Positions 1 through 7,701 of a stretch of 35,895 nt of DNA are shown piece after piece (the stretch's first letter is position 1; every line of letters begins with the position of its first letter). The notes beneath the pieces were generated by a model. The model saw nothing but the letters and a program-made list of their open reading frames with translations. It was not told where the DNA came from and searched no databases. Source of the stretch: an uncultured Oscillospiraceae bacterium (GTDB lineage: Bacteria > Bacillota > Clostridia > Oscillospirales > Oscillospiraceae); the NCBI GenBank assembly GCA_900764755.1, contig CAAFPE010000040.1, positions 1 to 35,895 of the forward strand. The letters run 5' to 3'. Position numbers and translations under genes: made by a program.

Positions 1-167
1 GGTGAATCTCGGCGGGGGGAAGCCCCCGCCCCACGGGGTAGGAGATCTCTGAGAGAATATTTTTCCGTCCTGCTGTACAGACTGTGACAAAATATGCCCC
101 CTTCCGGCTATAATCATAATCTTTCAGCCGAATATGCTTGCGATTTGGGTATTCCATATCATCACCT

Positions 168-232
168 GATCTTCAGTTCCTTCTCCACATCGTTCAGGTT
201 GATGGTCAGCATCCGAGACACCCCCTGCTCCT
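168..232 (-). pseudogene. Free-standing copy of the smc 3' end
   Basis: These 65 bases align without gaps to 419-483, the last part of smc, with 58 identities counted by eye. Read on the minus strand they encode the same ending as Smc (…DVEKELKIR) followed by a TGA stop at 164-162. Of the seven differences, four are silent and the other three change only Ile to Met and Ile to Val, so the copy diverged while it was still under selection as protein. Similarity stops abruptly at the EQG codons. Upstream of it the frame runs only a few codons before a stop, so this is a fragment and not a gene. Confidence 0.8.
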
Positions 233-306
233 TCGTCGGCGCAAAGTCCGTTTTAGCTCAGAACGCCCTGCCGGGCATTCCTCGCCCGCTCCCTTGCGCC
301 TCCTCT

Positions 307-341
307 CCAAACCGAACCCGCTTCGCTGGGCTTCGGTTTGG
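307..341. repeat. Hairpin between the two smc tails
   Basis: An inverted repeat with ten-base arms (CCAAACCGAA at 307-316 and TTCGGTTTGG at 332-341) encloses a smaller CCC/GGG stem. There is no U-run on either side, so it is not a normal intrinsic terminator. It may mark a dispersed repeat or an insertion scar between the true smc end and the duplicated tail. Confidence 0.55.
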
Positions 342-412
342 TATTCCTCCTTCTCCCGGAACGCGCCGGAATCTCAGCTTGGCACCATTTTCCCCTGACG
401 TGCTCTCCGGCG

Positions 413-3400
413 TCAGCGGATCTTCAGTTCCTTCTCCACATCATTCAGGTTGATAGTCAGAATCCGCGATATGCCCTGCTCCTGCATAGTGACGCCGTAG
501 AGCACGTCGGCCTCCTCCATGGTGCCCCGGCGGTGGGTGATGACGATGAACTGGGTCTTTTCCGACATTCCCCGCATATACCGGGCAAACCGGACCACAT
601 TATTGTCGTCCAGGGCGGCCTCGATCTCATCCATGACCACAAAGGGGGTGGGACGCACCTTCAAAATGGAGAAATAAAGGGCGATGGCCACAAAGGCCTT
701 CTCTCCGCCAGACAGCAGCGTGATGGTTTTTAATGCCTTTCCAGGCGGCTGGACCTTGATCTCGATGCCGCAGTTGAGGATGTCGTCCGGGTCCTCCAGC
801 TCCAGTGCAGCCCTTCCGCCCCCGAACAGTTCCTGGAAGGTCTGTCCAAAGGACTCGTTGATGCTCTGGAACTCCCGGCTGAAGATGGCCTTCATCTCGC
901 CGGTGATCTGCCCAATGACCTCCTCCAGTTCCCTCTTGGCCTTCTCCACGTCGTCCCGCTGGTCTGTGAGGTAGGTATACCGCTCATTCACACGCTGGAA
1001 CTCCTCAATGGCGCCCACGTTCACGCTTCCCAACGCAGAGATCCCCTTTTTCAGCTCAGCGATGCGTCGGCTGGCTTTTGGGACAGACTCGATCTCCACC
1101 CGCTGCCGTTTGGCCGCCTCGTGGGAGAGTTCATAGGTCTCCCACAGCTTGTCCAGCAGCTGCTTCTCATCCAGGGCCGCGGCCATCTTTTTCTGCTCCA
1201 GGCGGGACACCTCCCCGCCGATGGCCAGCAGCTCCCGGTTTTTCTCCTGTCCCTCCCGGGAGGCCTTGACCCGCTCGCCCTCCAGGGCCAGCTTCTCCTC
1301 GTTCAGTCCGGCGATCTGCCGCTGCTGCTCCTGATTCTCCCGGGCCAGCTTCTGGAGCTGACCCTCTTTCTCCCCGATCTCCCGGGCGAAACTCTCGTTT
1401 TTCTCCTGATAGTCCCCGATCAGCGCCCGGCTCTGGTCCTGGTCGCCGGCCAGATCCCGGCGCAGGCCCTCCAGTTCCTCCAGCCCGCGGGCGGTGGCCT
1501 CACGCTCCGCCTCCAGGGCGGCCAGCCCCGCCGTGAGCTGGGAGAGCTCCTGGGTCAGGGTCAGCGACCGCGTCTGCAGATCGCTCTGGCCCCGGGCCTT
1601 GCCATCCGCCTCGCTCTTCAGGGCGGCGGCCTCCCCCTCCAGTTCCCGAATCCGGTCCCGGGCGTGCTGGGTGTCCCGCTCGATCTCGCCGGTGCGGCTC
1701 TGGAGCTGCCCCAGCTCGCTGCGCTGGTTCTCCCGCTGCTCTTTTAGGGAGGCAGCCACGCTGCGGCAGTGCTCCACCTGGGCCTCCGCCTTCAGCACCG
1801 CGTCCTCCCACTCCCGGAGCTGCACCTGGGCGGTCTCCAGTTCATAGGCGGCCCCCTTTGCCTCCCGCTCCGCCTCCTCCAGGGCCCGGGCCGCCTGCTC
1901 CAGCTGCTCCTGCAGGCCGGCGCTCTGGGAGTTCAGCCGCTCCAGTTCGTTGGCCCGGCTGAGGATCCCGGCGCTGCGGCTGGCGGAGCCGCCGGTCATG
2001 GAGCCTCCCGGATTGAGCACCTGGCCGTCCAGGGTGACGATCCGGAACCGATAGCCATACCGCCGGGCGGCCGCGATGGCCGCGTCCAGATCCTCCATCA
2101 CCGCCACGCGCCCCAGCAGATTAGAAAACACCGCCCGGTACCGGGGATCAAACTGGACCAGCTGGTCCGCCACCCCAACAAAGCCAGGCTCCCGGGACAG
2201 GCTCCCCGCCTCCCGCAGCTCGCCGGGCCGGATGGAACTGAGGGGCAGGATGGTGGCCCGGCCTCCGTCCCGCCGCTTCAGATACTGGATGACGGCCTTT
2301 CCGTCCTCCTCACGGTCCACCACCAGGTTCTGCATCGCACCCCCCAGTGCGGTCTCAATGGCCACTGTATACCGGTCCGGCACATGGAGCAGTCCGGCCA
2401 CTGGGCCGTGGATGTGGTGCAGGGTCCCCCGCTGGACCTCTCCCATGACCAGCTTGACCGCCTTGGAGTACCCCTCGTGGAGTTTCTCCATCTCGGTGAG
2501 CATCCGGATCCGGGAGGCCAGGGCGTTTTCGTCCATCTTGAGGCGGACATGGCGCTCTCTGGCCTGCTCCGCCTTCTTTTTCCGCCCGTCCAGCCGCAGG
2601 GTATAGCCCGAGATCACATTTTTCACTGCGTCCCGCTCCTCCTGCGCCTCCCGCAGCTTCTTCTCCGCGGCGGCGAATTCCGCTCCCGCCTCCTCCTGCC
2701 GCCGGTCCAGCCGGCTGAGCTCCTGGCGCACCGCCTCGTCCCGGTCCAGCACCTCCTGGGCGGCGGCAGCCAGAGCGGACAGCAGGGCCTTGGCCTGATG
2801 GGCATCGGCTGTCTTGACCGACTCCTTCCCCCGCAGCTCCTCCAGTTCCTGAGCCAGAGTTCCCGCCGAGCGCAGGGCCTCCTGGGCGGCGGCGTTCTTC
2901 TCCTTCGCCTCTTTTCGGGCCCGTTCCAGCTGCTCGTCGATCTCTGCCAGACGGGCGCTCCGCTCCGAAATCTGGCCGGAGAGGCTGTCCTGCCGCCCCT
3001 CCCGCTGCTCCAGTTCCTCCCGGATGCGGGCCGTATTCTCCAGATTGTGCTGGATGCTGCTTTTCAGCACCGCAATGGAGGACTCCAGCTCCCGGACCGT
3101 GGCCTCCCTGCCCTGAATGGCAAAGCGCAGCCGGTCAGCCTCCACCTCTTTTTCCCGCATTTGGGCAGATAGGGCCTCCGCCGCACCAAAGCGTTCCTCC
3201 ATCGCCCGCTCTGCGGCCTCCTTTTGACGGACCGCCTCTTTATAGTCAGTCTCCAGCTTGATGCTTCCCGCCCGGAGCCGCTCCAGCGTATCCAGCCAAA
3301 CAGAGATCTCCAGCCCCTTCAGTTCGTCCCGGAGGATCAGGAATCGCTTGGCCCGCTCGCTCTGCTCCCGGAGGGGCTCTACCTGGAGCTCCAGCTCATC

Positions 3401-3985
3401 GATCTTGTCGTTGATCCGCAGCAGGTTCTCGTCAGTACGCTCCAGCTTCCGCTCCGCCTCCTCCTTCCGGTGGCGGAAGCGGGAGATCCCCGCCGCCTCC
3501 TCGAACATCTCCCGGCGGTCGGTAGACTTCACCGACAGGATCTCATCGATGCGCCCCTGTCCGATAATGGAGTAGCCCTCCCGGCCCAGGCCGGTGTCCA
3601 TAAACAGCTCGTTCACGTCCCGAAGGCGGACAGAGCGGCGGTTGATGTAGTACTCGCTCTCCCCAGAGCGGTAGTAGCGCCGTGTCACCATGACCTCGCT
3701 CTCATCCATATCAAAGATATGGGCGGTATTGTCCAGCACCAGGGACACCTCGGCATAGCCCGTCTGCTTCCGCCTGGCGGTTCCGCCGAAGATCACATCC
3801 TCCATCCTGCCCCCCCGGAGAGTCCGGGTGGACTGCTCCCCCATGACCCAGCGGATGGCATCAGAAATATTGGATTTTCCTGACCCGTTGGGTCCGACAA
3901 TGGCGGTGATGTCCTCTCCGAAGGTCAGGACCGTCTTGTCTGGGAAGGATTTGAACCCCTGGATCTCAAGCGCCTTTAAGTACAA
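413..3985 (-). CDS. smc: Chromosome partition protein Smc
   Basis: Structural maintenance of chromosomes ATPase, which acts with ScpA and ScpB to compact and separate replicated chromosomes. The Walker A motif GPNGSGKS is at residues 31-38. Long coiled coils rich in Glu, Lys and Arg follow, interrupted by a hinge around residues 490-660. Near the C-terminus are the ABC signature LLSGGEKA and the Walker B box VVMDEIEAALDD. The frame is open from an ATG at 4045, but that ATG lies about eight bases from the likely transcription start and has no ribosome site. A TTG at 3985 has GAGGTG six bases upstream and begins exactly where other Smc proteins begin (YLKALEIQGFKSF), giving 1190 residues, the normal length. 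The usual partners rnc and ftsY are not adjacent. A partial copy of the gene's end lies downstream at 168-232. Confidence 0.97.
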   Translation of the reverse strand: MYLKALEIQGFKSFPDKTVLTFGEDITAIVGPNGSGKSNISDAIRWVMGEQSTRTLRGGRMEDVIFGGTARRKQTGYAEVSLVLDNTAHIFDMDESEVMVTRRYYRSGESEYYINRRSVRLRDVNELFMDTGLGREGYSIIGQGRIDEILSVKSTDRREMFEEAAGISRFRHRKEEAERKLERTDENLLRINDKIDELELQVEPLREQSERAKRFLILRDELKGLEISVWLDTLERLRAGSIKLETDYKEAVRQKEAAERAMEERFGAAEALSAQMREKEVEADRLRFAIQGREATVRELESSIAVLKSSIQHNLENTARIREELEQREGRQDSLSGQISERSARLAEIDEQLERARKEAKEKNAAAQEALRSAGTLAQELEELRGKESVKTADAHQAKALLSALAAAAQEVLDRDEAVRQELSRLDRRQEEAGAEFAAAEKKLREAQEERDAVKNVISGYTLRLDGRKKKAEQARERHVRLKMDENALASRIRMLTEMEKLHEGYSKAVKLVMGEVQRGTLHHIHGPVAGLLHVPDRYTVAIETALGGAMQNLVVDREEDGKAVIQYLKRRDGGRATILPLSSIRPGELREAGSLSREPGFVGVADQLVQFDPRYRAVFSNLLGRVAVMEDLDAAIAAARRYGYRFRIVTLDGQVLNPGGSMTGGSASRSAGILSRANELERLNSQSAGLQEQLEQAARALEEAEREAKGAAYELETAQVQLREWEDAVLKAEAQVEHCRSVAASLKEQRENQRSELGQLQSRTGEIERDTQHARDRIRELEGEAAALKSEADGKARGQSDLQTRSLTLTQELSQLTAGLAALEAEREATARGLEELEGLRRDLAGDQDQSRALIGDYQEKNESFAREIGEKEGQLQKLARENQEQQRQIAGLNEEKLALEGERVKASREGQEKNRELLAIGGEVSRLEQKKMAAALDEKQLLDKLWETYELSHEAAKRQRVEIESVPKASRRIAELKKGISALGSVNVGAIEEFQRVNERYTYLTDQRDDVEKAKRELEEVIGQITGEMKAIFSREFQSINESFGQTFQELFGGGRAALELEDPDDILNCGIEIKVQPPGKALKTITLLSGGEKAFVAIALYFSILKVRPTPFVVMDEIEAALDDNNVVRFARYMRGMSEKTQFIVITHRRGTMEEADVLYGVTMQEQGISRILTINLNDVEKELKIR

Positions 3986-4059
3986 CTCGCACACCTCATT
4001 CTTGCCGGAGCCATATCCCCGGCCTCCATTTGGACTGATGGGCATAAAAATAGATTATA

Positions 4060-4088
4060 ATTATAACAAAAAAACAGTCGGATTGCAA
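4060..4088 (-). promoter_or_regulatory. smc promoter
   Basis: On the minus strand TTGCAA (4088-4083) and TATAAT (4065-4060) are 17 bases apart, close to the sigma-A consensus. A second TATAAT follows directly (4059-4054). Transcription would start near 4053, which leaves a leader of about 68 bases before the TTG start. Confidence 0.8.
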
Positions 4089-4165
4089 CTTCTTCCAGGC
4101 CATTCTCCGCTCTTACACTGTATGCGTACAATACACTTTTGGTCCGCTCCACGTTTTCCCTTCCA

Positions 4166-4194
4166 TTTACAAACGTCAACTTTCGTATTATGAT
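4166..4194 (+). promoter_or_regulatory. Promoter of the MATE exporter gene
   Basis: TTTACA (4166-4171) and TATGAT (4189-4194) are separated by 17 bases. The start would be near 4201, about 30 bases before the GTG. It lies back to back with the smc promoter. Confidence 0.75.
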
Positions 4195-4230
4195 AGAGAC
4201 AGCACCGATCACAAAAGAGGAGGTCTTTCC

Positions 4231-5598
4231 GTGTCCAGACAAGCCCAACTCACCACCGGACCCATCACGGCCCAGCTGGTCCGTCTGTGCCTGCCTCTGC
4301 TGGCCGCCAACGTGCTCCAGCAGCTGTACAATATCATCAACTCCCTGGTCGTCACCCGCTACATCGGCGGGGACGCCTTCGCGGCCCTGGGGGTGGCCGA
4401 GAGCGTGATGAACCTGTTCATCTACGTCATCACTGGGGCCTGTATGGGGGCCTCCGTCCTGGTGGCCCGCTTCTTCGGGGAGCAGAATTTTGCCCGCCTG
4501 CGCCAGCAGCTTTTTGTCTCCGGCGTGCTCATCGGCGGGACCACCGCAGCTGCGGTCCTTCTCACCCTGATCCTTCTGCGTCCCCTCCTCCTTCTGATCC
4601 AGACTCCGCCGGAGTTGATGGACTACGCCGTGTCCTATCTGCGGATCATTCTGGCTGGGATGCTGTTCACCTTCGCCTATAACTATCTGGCCGCCACCCT
4701 CCGGGCCATCGGCGACACCAGGGCCGCCCTCTGTTTCCTGCTGACCTCCCTGGTCTATAACCTGGCTGCCGCCTGGCTGCTGGTAGCCAGGCTGGAAATG
4801 GGCATCCGGGGCACCGCCCTGGCCACGGCCAGCGCGCAGTTCCTCTCTGCCCTGCTGTGCCTGGTCTATATCCGAAAAAAGCTGCCCTTCCTGCGCGTTC
4901 AGCGGGACGATATGCGGATGAACGGGACCCTGGTGCGTCAGACCACCAGCTATGCGGCGGTGGCCGCCCTCCAGCAGTCCAGCCTCTATCTGGGTAAGCT
5001 GATGATCCAGAGCGCCGTCAACGGCCTGGGTACAGCGGCCATCTCCGCCTTTACCGCCACCACTCGGGTGGAAAACTTCAGCCAGGCCTTCGGCATCAGC
5101 GGCTGCGAATCCATCGCCATTTTTGTGGCGCAGAATCAGGGGGCAAAGAAGTACCGCCGCGCCCTGTCCGGCTTCCTCCGGGGCTCCGCCATAGTGGTAG
5201 GCGTCGGATTTCTGTTCTCCCTGCTGCTGTTCTTTTGCGGCGGCCAGCTGGTTCTCCCCTTCCTGGACGGCGAGGCGGAGAGCGCCGCCCTGGGCGCCTC
5301 CTACCTGCGGCTGATGGGCTGCTTCTACTTTCTGTCCTTTATGGGACATTCCTATGTGGGGCACTACCGGGGCATCGGACGAATGAATATCACCTTCTGG
5401 GGAACCACCCTTCAGATCGCCGTCCGGGTCGTTCTCACATACGCCCTGGCTGGCGCCATAGGGCTGGATGCTGTGGCCCTGGCCACCGGCCTGGGCTGGG
5501 TCGCCATCGTCCTGTTCCACTCCACTGTGTTCCTTCTTGAGCTTAAGGGCATCGGCTACCGCCTGCCCACCCGGGACGAGGACGGCCAGCCCCGCTGA
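4231..5598 (+). CDS. MATE family multidrug/toxin exporter
   Basis: Integral membrane protein of 455 residues, the usual length for the multidrug and toxic compound extrusion family, which exports cationic drugs or metabolites in exchange for Na+ or H+. The N-terminal PITAQLVRLCLPLLAAN followed by LQQLYNIINSLVV is typical of the DinF/NorM type, and about twelve hydrophobic segments in two six-helix halves can be seen. The start is GTG with AGAGGAGG seven bases upstream. The next gene begins 50 bases after its stop with no terminator between, so the two are probably cotranscribed. The substrate cannot be told from the sequence. Confidence 0.93.
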   Translation: MSRQAQLTTGPITAQLVRLCLPLLAANVLQQLYNIINSLVVTRYIGGDAFAALGVAESVMNLFIYVITGACMGASVLVARFFGEQNFARLRQQLFVSGVLIGGTTAAAVLLTLILLRPLLLLIQTPPELMDYAVSYLRIILAGMLFTFAYNYLAATLRAIGDTRAALCFLLTSLVYNLAAAWLLVARLEMGIRGTALATASAQFLSALLCLVYIRKKLPFLRVQRDDMRMNGTLVRQTTSYAAVAALQQSSLYLGKLMIQSAVNGLGTAAISAFTATTRVENFSQAFGISGCESIAIFVAQNQGAKKYRRALSGFLRGSAIVVGVGFLFSLLLFFCGGQLVLPFLDGEAESAALGASYLRLMGCFYFLSFMGHSYVGHYRGIGRMNITFWGTTLQIAVRVVLTYALAGAIGLDAVALATGLGWVAIVLFHSTVFLLELKGIGYRLPTRDEDGQPR

Positions 5599-5648
5599 GC
5601 CGCCCGCCCCGTCCACGATCCAACCATCTCCCATGAAAGGAGCCCAAC

Positions 5649-6485
5649 ATGATACAGGAAAAACTCCGCCGGAACGCCCTGTTCCTGATCCTTCCCCTGC
5701 TTGCCGCCCTGCTCTCCTTCTTTGTCCTGTCCGGCATCGCATCTTCCTCGGAATTTCACAGGCATTCCATTGCCGCGCTGGAGGAGAAACAGACCACGGT
5801 GCTGGAGCTTTCCGCCGCCTCCGCAGCAGCCTCGGCGGCCATCACCCTCATCCCCGGAGACGCCGCCACCCCTATCGCGGAGCAGCTTGCCGACCTGAGC
5901 TCCCACTTTCTTGTGGTGCTCTGCGCCATCTATCTGGAAAAATACCTGTTGACCATCACCGGCTTTCTCGCCTTCAAGATCCTGATCCCCGTGGCCTGCC
6001 TGGCCTATATCTTGAATGTGCTCTTTGACTGGAGAGGGCTCCGGCTCCTGGCTGGAAAGCTGACCGCCTTCAGCCTGCTTATCGTCCTGGTGATCCCGGT
6101 GAGCCTTCAGCTCTCCAATATGATCGAGGACACCTATCAGGCCTCCATCGACGCCACCATCCAATCCGCTCAGGACGCCGCCCAGGAGATCGAGGACAGC
6201 GCTGCAGAGGGTGGGGATGAGAAGGGCTTCTGGGCAGGTCTGTTGGACGGGATCACCCACGCCGCCTCTGGGGCCGCAGACAAGGTGGGCCGGATGGCCA
6301 ATGATTTTCTGGAGGCCCTGGCCGTCATGCTGGTGACCTCCTGCATCATCCCCATCTTGGTGCTGCTGTCCTTCGTCTGGCTGGCCAAATCTCTGCTGTC
6401 CATCCAGATCCCACTCCCCGGTCAGGCGGAACGGCAGAGCGGCCGCCGCACCGCGCACTGCGGTGAGGAGCCGAAGCCGCAGTAA
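5649..6485 (+). CDS. Membrane protein of unknown function
   Basis: A 278-residue protein I do not recognise. It has a hydrophobic N-terminal segment (about 10-30) that could be a membrane anchor, then an Ala- and Ser-rich outside or linker region. Hydrophobic segments follow near 87-105, 106-125 and 138-157. A Gln- and Ala-rich soluble region (about 160-222) has the look of amphipathic helices, and a last membrane segment lies near 228-252. The tail is basic and polar. The start ATG has AAAGGAG seven bases upstream. It follows the MATE gene and ends before the strong terminator at 6521, so it is the last gene of that unit. A role as a membrane partner of the exporter is only inferred from position. 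Confidence 0.85.
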   Translation: MIQEKLRRNALFLILPLLAALLSFFVLSGIASSSEFHRHSIAALEEKQTTVLELSAASAAASAAITLIPGDAATPIAEQLADLSSHFLVVLCAIYLEKYLLTITGFLAFKILIPVACLAYILNVLFDWRGLRLLAGKLTAFSLLIVLVIPVSLQLSNMIEDTYQASIDATIQSAQDAAQEIEDSAAEGGDEKGFWAGLLDGITHAASGAADKVGRMANDFLEALAVMLVTSCIIPILVLLSFVWLAKSLLSIQIPLPGQAERQSGRRTAHCGEEPKPQ

Positions 6486-6514
6486 CGCCTCATCCTTCCG
6501 CCGGTGTATCCAGC

Positions 6515-6562
6515 AAAAAGGGCCGGCAGACACAGAATGTTCTGTGCCTGCCGGCCTTTTTT
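6515..6562. terminator. Bidirectional intrinsic terminator
   Basis: GGCCGGCAG and CACAGA pair with TCTGTG and CTGCCGGCC around a four-base loop (6521-6556). The hairpin is followed by six T on the plus strand and, read from the other side, by five U from 6519-6515. It separates the converging genes at 6485 and 6572. Confidence 0.92.
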
Positions 6563-6571
6563 CTGTTTTGC

Positions 6572-7078
6572 TTATGAAACGCGGTAGCTGCCCCGGGCCA
6601 GCACCTTCACCGTGCTGTTCCCAGCCACCAGATAGTGGTCGGACATGGTAGCCAGATACAGGTGGTTGCGCACCAGTGCGCCGCCGCTGTACAACTCCCC
6701 TCCCGCGCTCACATCTACCAGAGCCGGGTCCACAGCAGCCCCCGCCGTGGCGCTGCCCACCCGGAGCAGCACCTCACAGCCGATGTCCAGATCCATCCGC
6801 TGTCCCGGGTTCAGGGTGACCACCGTGTAGGAGGCCGAAGTGCCTCCGCCCTCCTGGCCCATGACCTGGCTGAGCTGATCGGTCAACTCAGCCTGCCGGA
6901 CCTTCGCCCTCTCATCTGTCTGGCTGAGCAGCTTAGGCAGGACCGTCTCATTGAGATAGCTCAGGGTGATCAAGGGATCGTCCGCATCTCCCGCGGCCAG
7001 AGCCGCCCCTGTTCCAAGGCACAGCCCGGTCAGGCACAGAGCCCCCAGGCGGATCTTCCACGCGCGATTCATCTTCAT
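6572..7078 (-). CDS. Exported protein of unknown function
   Basis: A 168-residue protein with a clear signal peptide: basic MKMNRAWKIR, a hydrophobic core, and a likely cleavage after ALAA near residue 29. The mature part begins with a short charged helical region (about 35-72, including SYLNETVLPKLLSQ) and then becomes rich in Gly, Val and small residues, suggesting a beta domain. I do not know the family by name. The ATG is placed by AAGGAG seven bases upstream. It is the last gene of the operon that starts with the unknown gene at 11687, 49 bases after mazF, and stops just before the terminator at 6515-6562. Secretion outside the membrane is inferred; no catalytic motif is visible. Confidence 0.85.
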   Translation of the reverse strand: MKMNRAWKIRLGALCLTGLCLGTGAALAAGDADDPLITLSYLNETVLPKLLSQTDERAKVRQAELTDQLSQVMGQEGGGTSASYTVVTLNPGQRMDLDIGCEVLLRVGSATAGAAVDPALVDVSAGGELYSGGALVRNHLYLATMSDHYLVAGNSTVKVLARGSYRVS

Positions 7079-7127
7079 CTCGATACTCCTTCGGGCCGTG
7101 CCCTTTCTCTTTTGTCCGCCGCGGCGG

Positions 7128-7493
7128 CTATACCATGGTCTCCGGATGGAGGCCGAAGCTCACCGCAATGGCGCCGTCCACTTGCTTCATCATCGTCTCG
7201 TCCAGCTTCCCCATGTGCTCCCGCAGGCGCCGCTTATCCAGCGTGCGGATCTGCTCCAGAAGGATCACGGAATCCTTGGGCAGGCCGCAGCTGAGGGCGG
7301 CCAGGGAGATGTGGGTGGGGAGGCGGGCCTTTCCGGTCTGAGAGGTGATGGCAGCGGCGATGACCGTGGGGCTGTGCCGGTTTCCGGTGTCATTCTGCAC
7401 GATCAAAACGGGCCGCACGCCCCCCTGCTCACTGCCCACCACGGGGCTGAGGTCGGCATAAAAAATGTCGCCTCGTTTCACACTGTTATCCAC
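7128..7493 (-). CDS. mazF: MazF/EndoA family mRNA endoribonuclease toxin
   Basis: Close over its whole length to Bacillus EndoA (NdoA), a sequence-specific ribonuclease that cuts mRNA at UACAU-type sites. Residues matching the EndoA active site (Ser19, Arg25, Thr48) are present as Ser21 in VGSEQGG, Arg27 in GVRPVL and Thr50 in AAITSQ, so it should be active. The start shown is GTG at 7493 with GAGG only four bases upstream. A second GTG four codons later is equally possible and gives VKRGDIFYADLSP, as in other members. In Bacillus and most Clostridia the antitoxin gene (endoAI/mazE) lies directly upstream, between alr and the toxin. Here that gap is 208 bases, holds no open frame of suitable size and is occupied by a long inverted repeat. 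The antitoxin must be elsewhere or lost. Confidence 0.95.
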   Translation of the reverse strand: MDNSVKRGDIFYADLSPVVGSEQGGVRPVLIVQNDTGNRHSPTVIAAAITSQTGKARLPTHISLAALSCGLPKDSVILLEQIRTLDKRRLREHMGKLDETMMKQVDGAIAVSFGLHPETMV

Positions 7494-7511
7494 GTATCCT
7501 CACACTCCGCT

Positions 7512-7572
7512 GGAAAATAGTACGCGTTACGCGGCCCAACGGGTCTTATGTAACGCTGTACTATGATTTTCC
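7512..7572. repeat. Long interrupted inverted repeat upstream of mazF
   Basis: Three arm pairs are nested symmetrically: GGAAAAT (7512-7518) with ATTTTCC (7566-7572), AGTAC (7519-7523) with GTACT (7558-7562), and GCGTTAC (7524-7530) with GTAACGC (7550-7556), with small bulges on one side. The loop can form another short GGCCC/GGGTC stem. Transcribed from the minus strand it would fold in the mazF leader, ending about 18 bases before the GTG. It has no U-run. The loop side contains UACAU on the mRNA strand (7552-7548), the known EndoA cleavage sequence. Confidence 0.75.
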
Positions 7573-7701
7573 CACGGAGCGGCGGGGATTATACCTCTAC
7601 CCGAGGAAAATTCCCCTCCGCGCCTTTTCTGCCCAGGCGGCGCGCCTGCCGCTCCGCCTCATCCTATGCGTGGAGGAGGCCCAGGTTGCCGCGGCCAGCG
7701 C

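Larger units (their letters stand above)
1..412. other. Gene-poor end region downstream of smc
   Basis: No convincing gene is seen here on either strand; the open frames present are short and lack ribosome binding sites. The stretch holds a GC-rich inverted repeat at 11-30 without a U-tract, an AT-rich stretch at about 50-165, a second copy of the smc 3' end (168-232) and a hairpin at 307-341. The usual Firmicutes neighbour of smc, ftsY, is not present in this window. Confidence 0.6.

Noticed and set aside
11..30. GC-rich hairpin as terminator of smc
   Set aside because: No U-run on either strand, and it lies nearly 400 bases beyond the stop.
94..733. Plus-strand frames of 86-131 codons at the left end
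   Set aside because: They lie antisense to smc and its duplicated tail, lack ribosome sites and have low-complexity Pro/Arg/Ser composition.
1769..3172. A 467-codon plus-strand frame opposite smc
   Set aside because: Its Leu/Gly/Gln-rich, His-rich composition is what results from reading a GC-rich gene on the opposite strand; smc is certain here.
3976..5742. A 588-codon minus-strand frame opposite the MATE gene
   Set aside because: The composition is Gly/Gln/His-rich with no motif; the MATE exporter on the other strand is well supported.
7594..7701. A small antitoxin gene between alr and mazF
   Set aside because: No frame of 60 or more codons with a ribosome site was found on the minus strand in the gap; a TATAAT at 7593-7588 has no matching −35.
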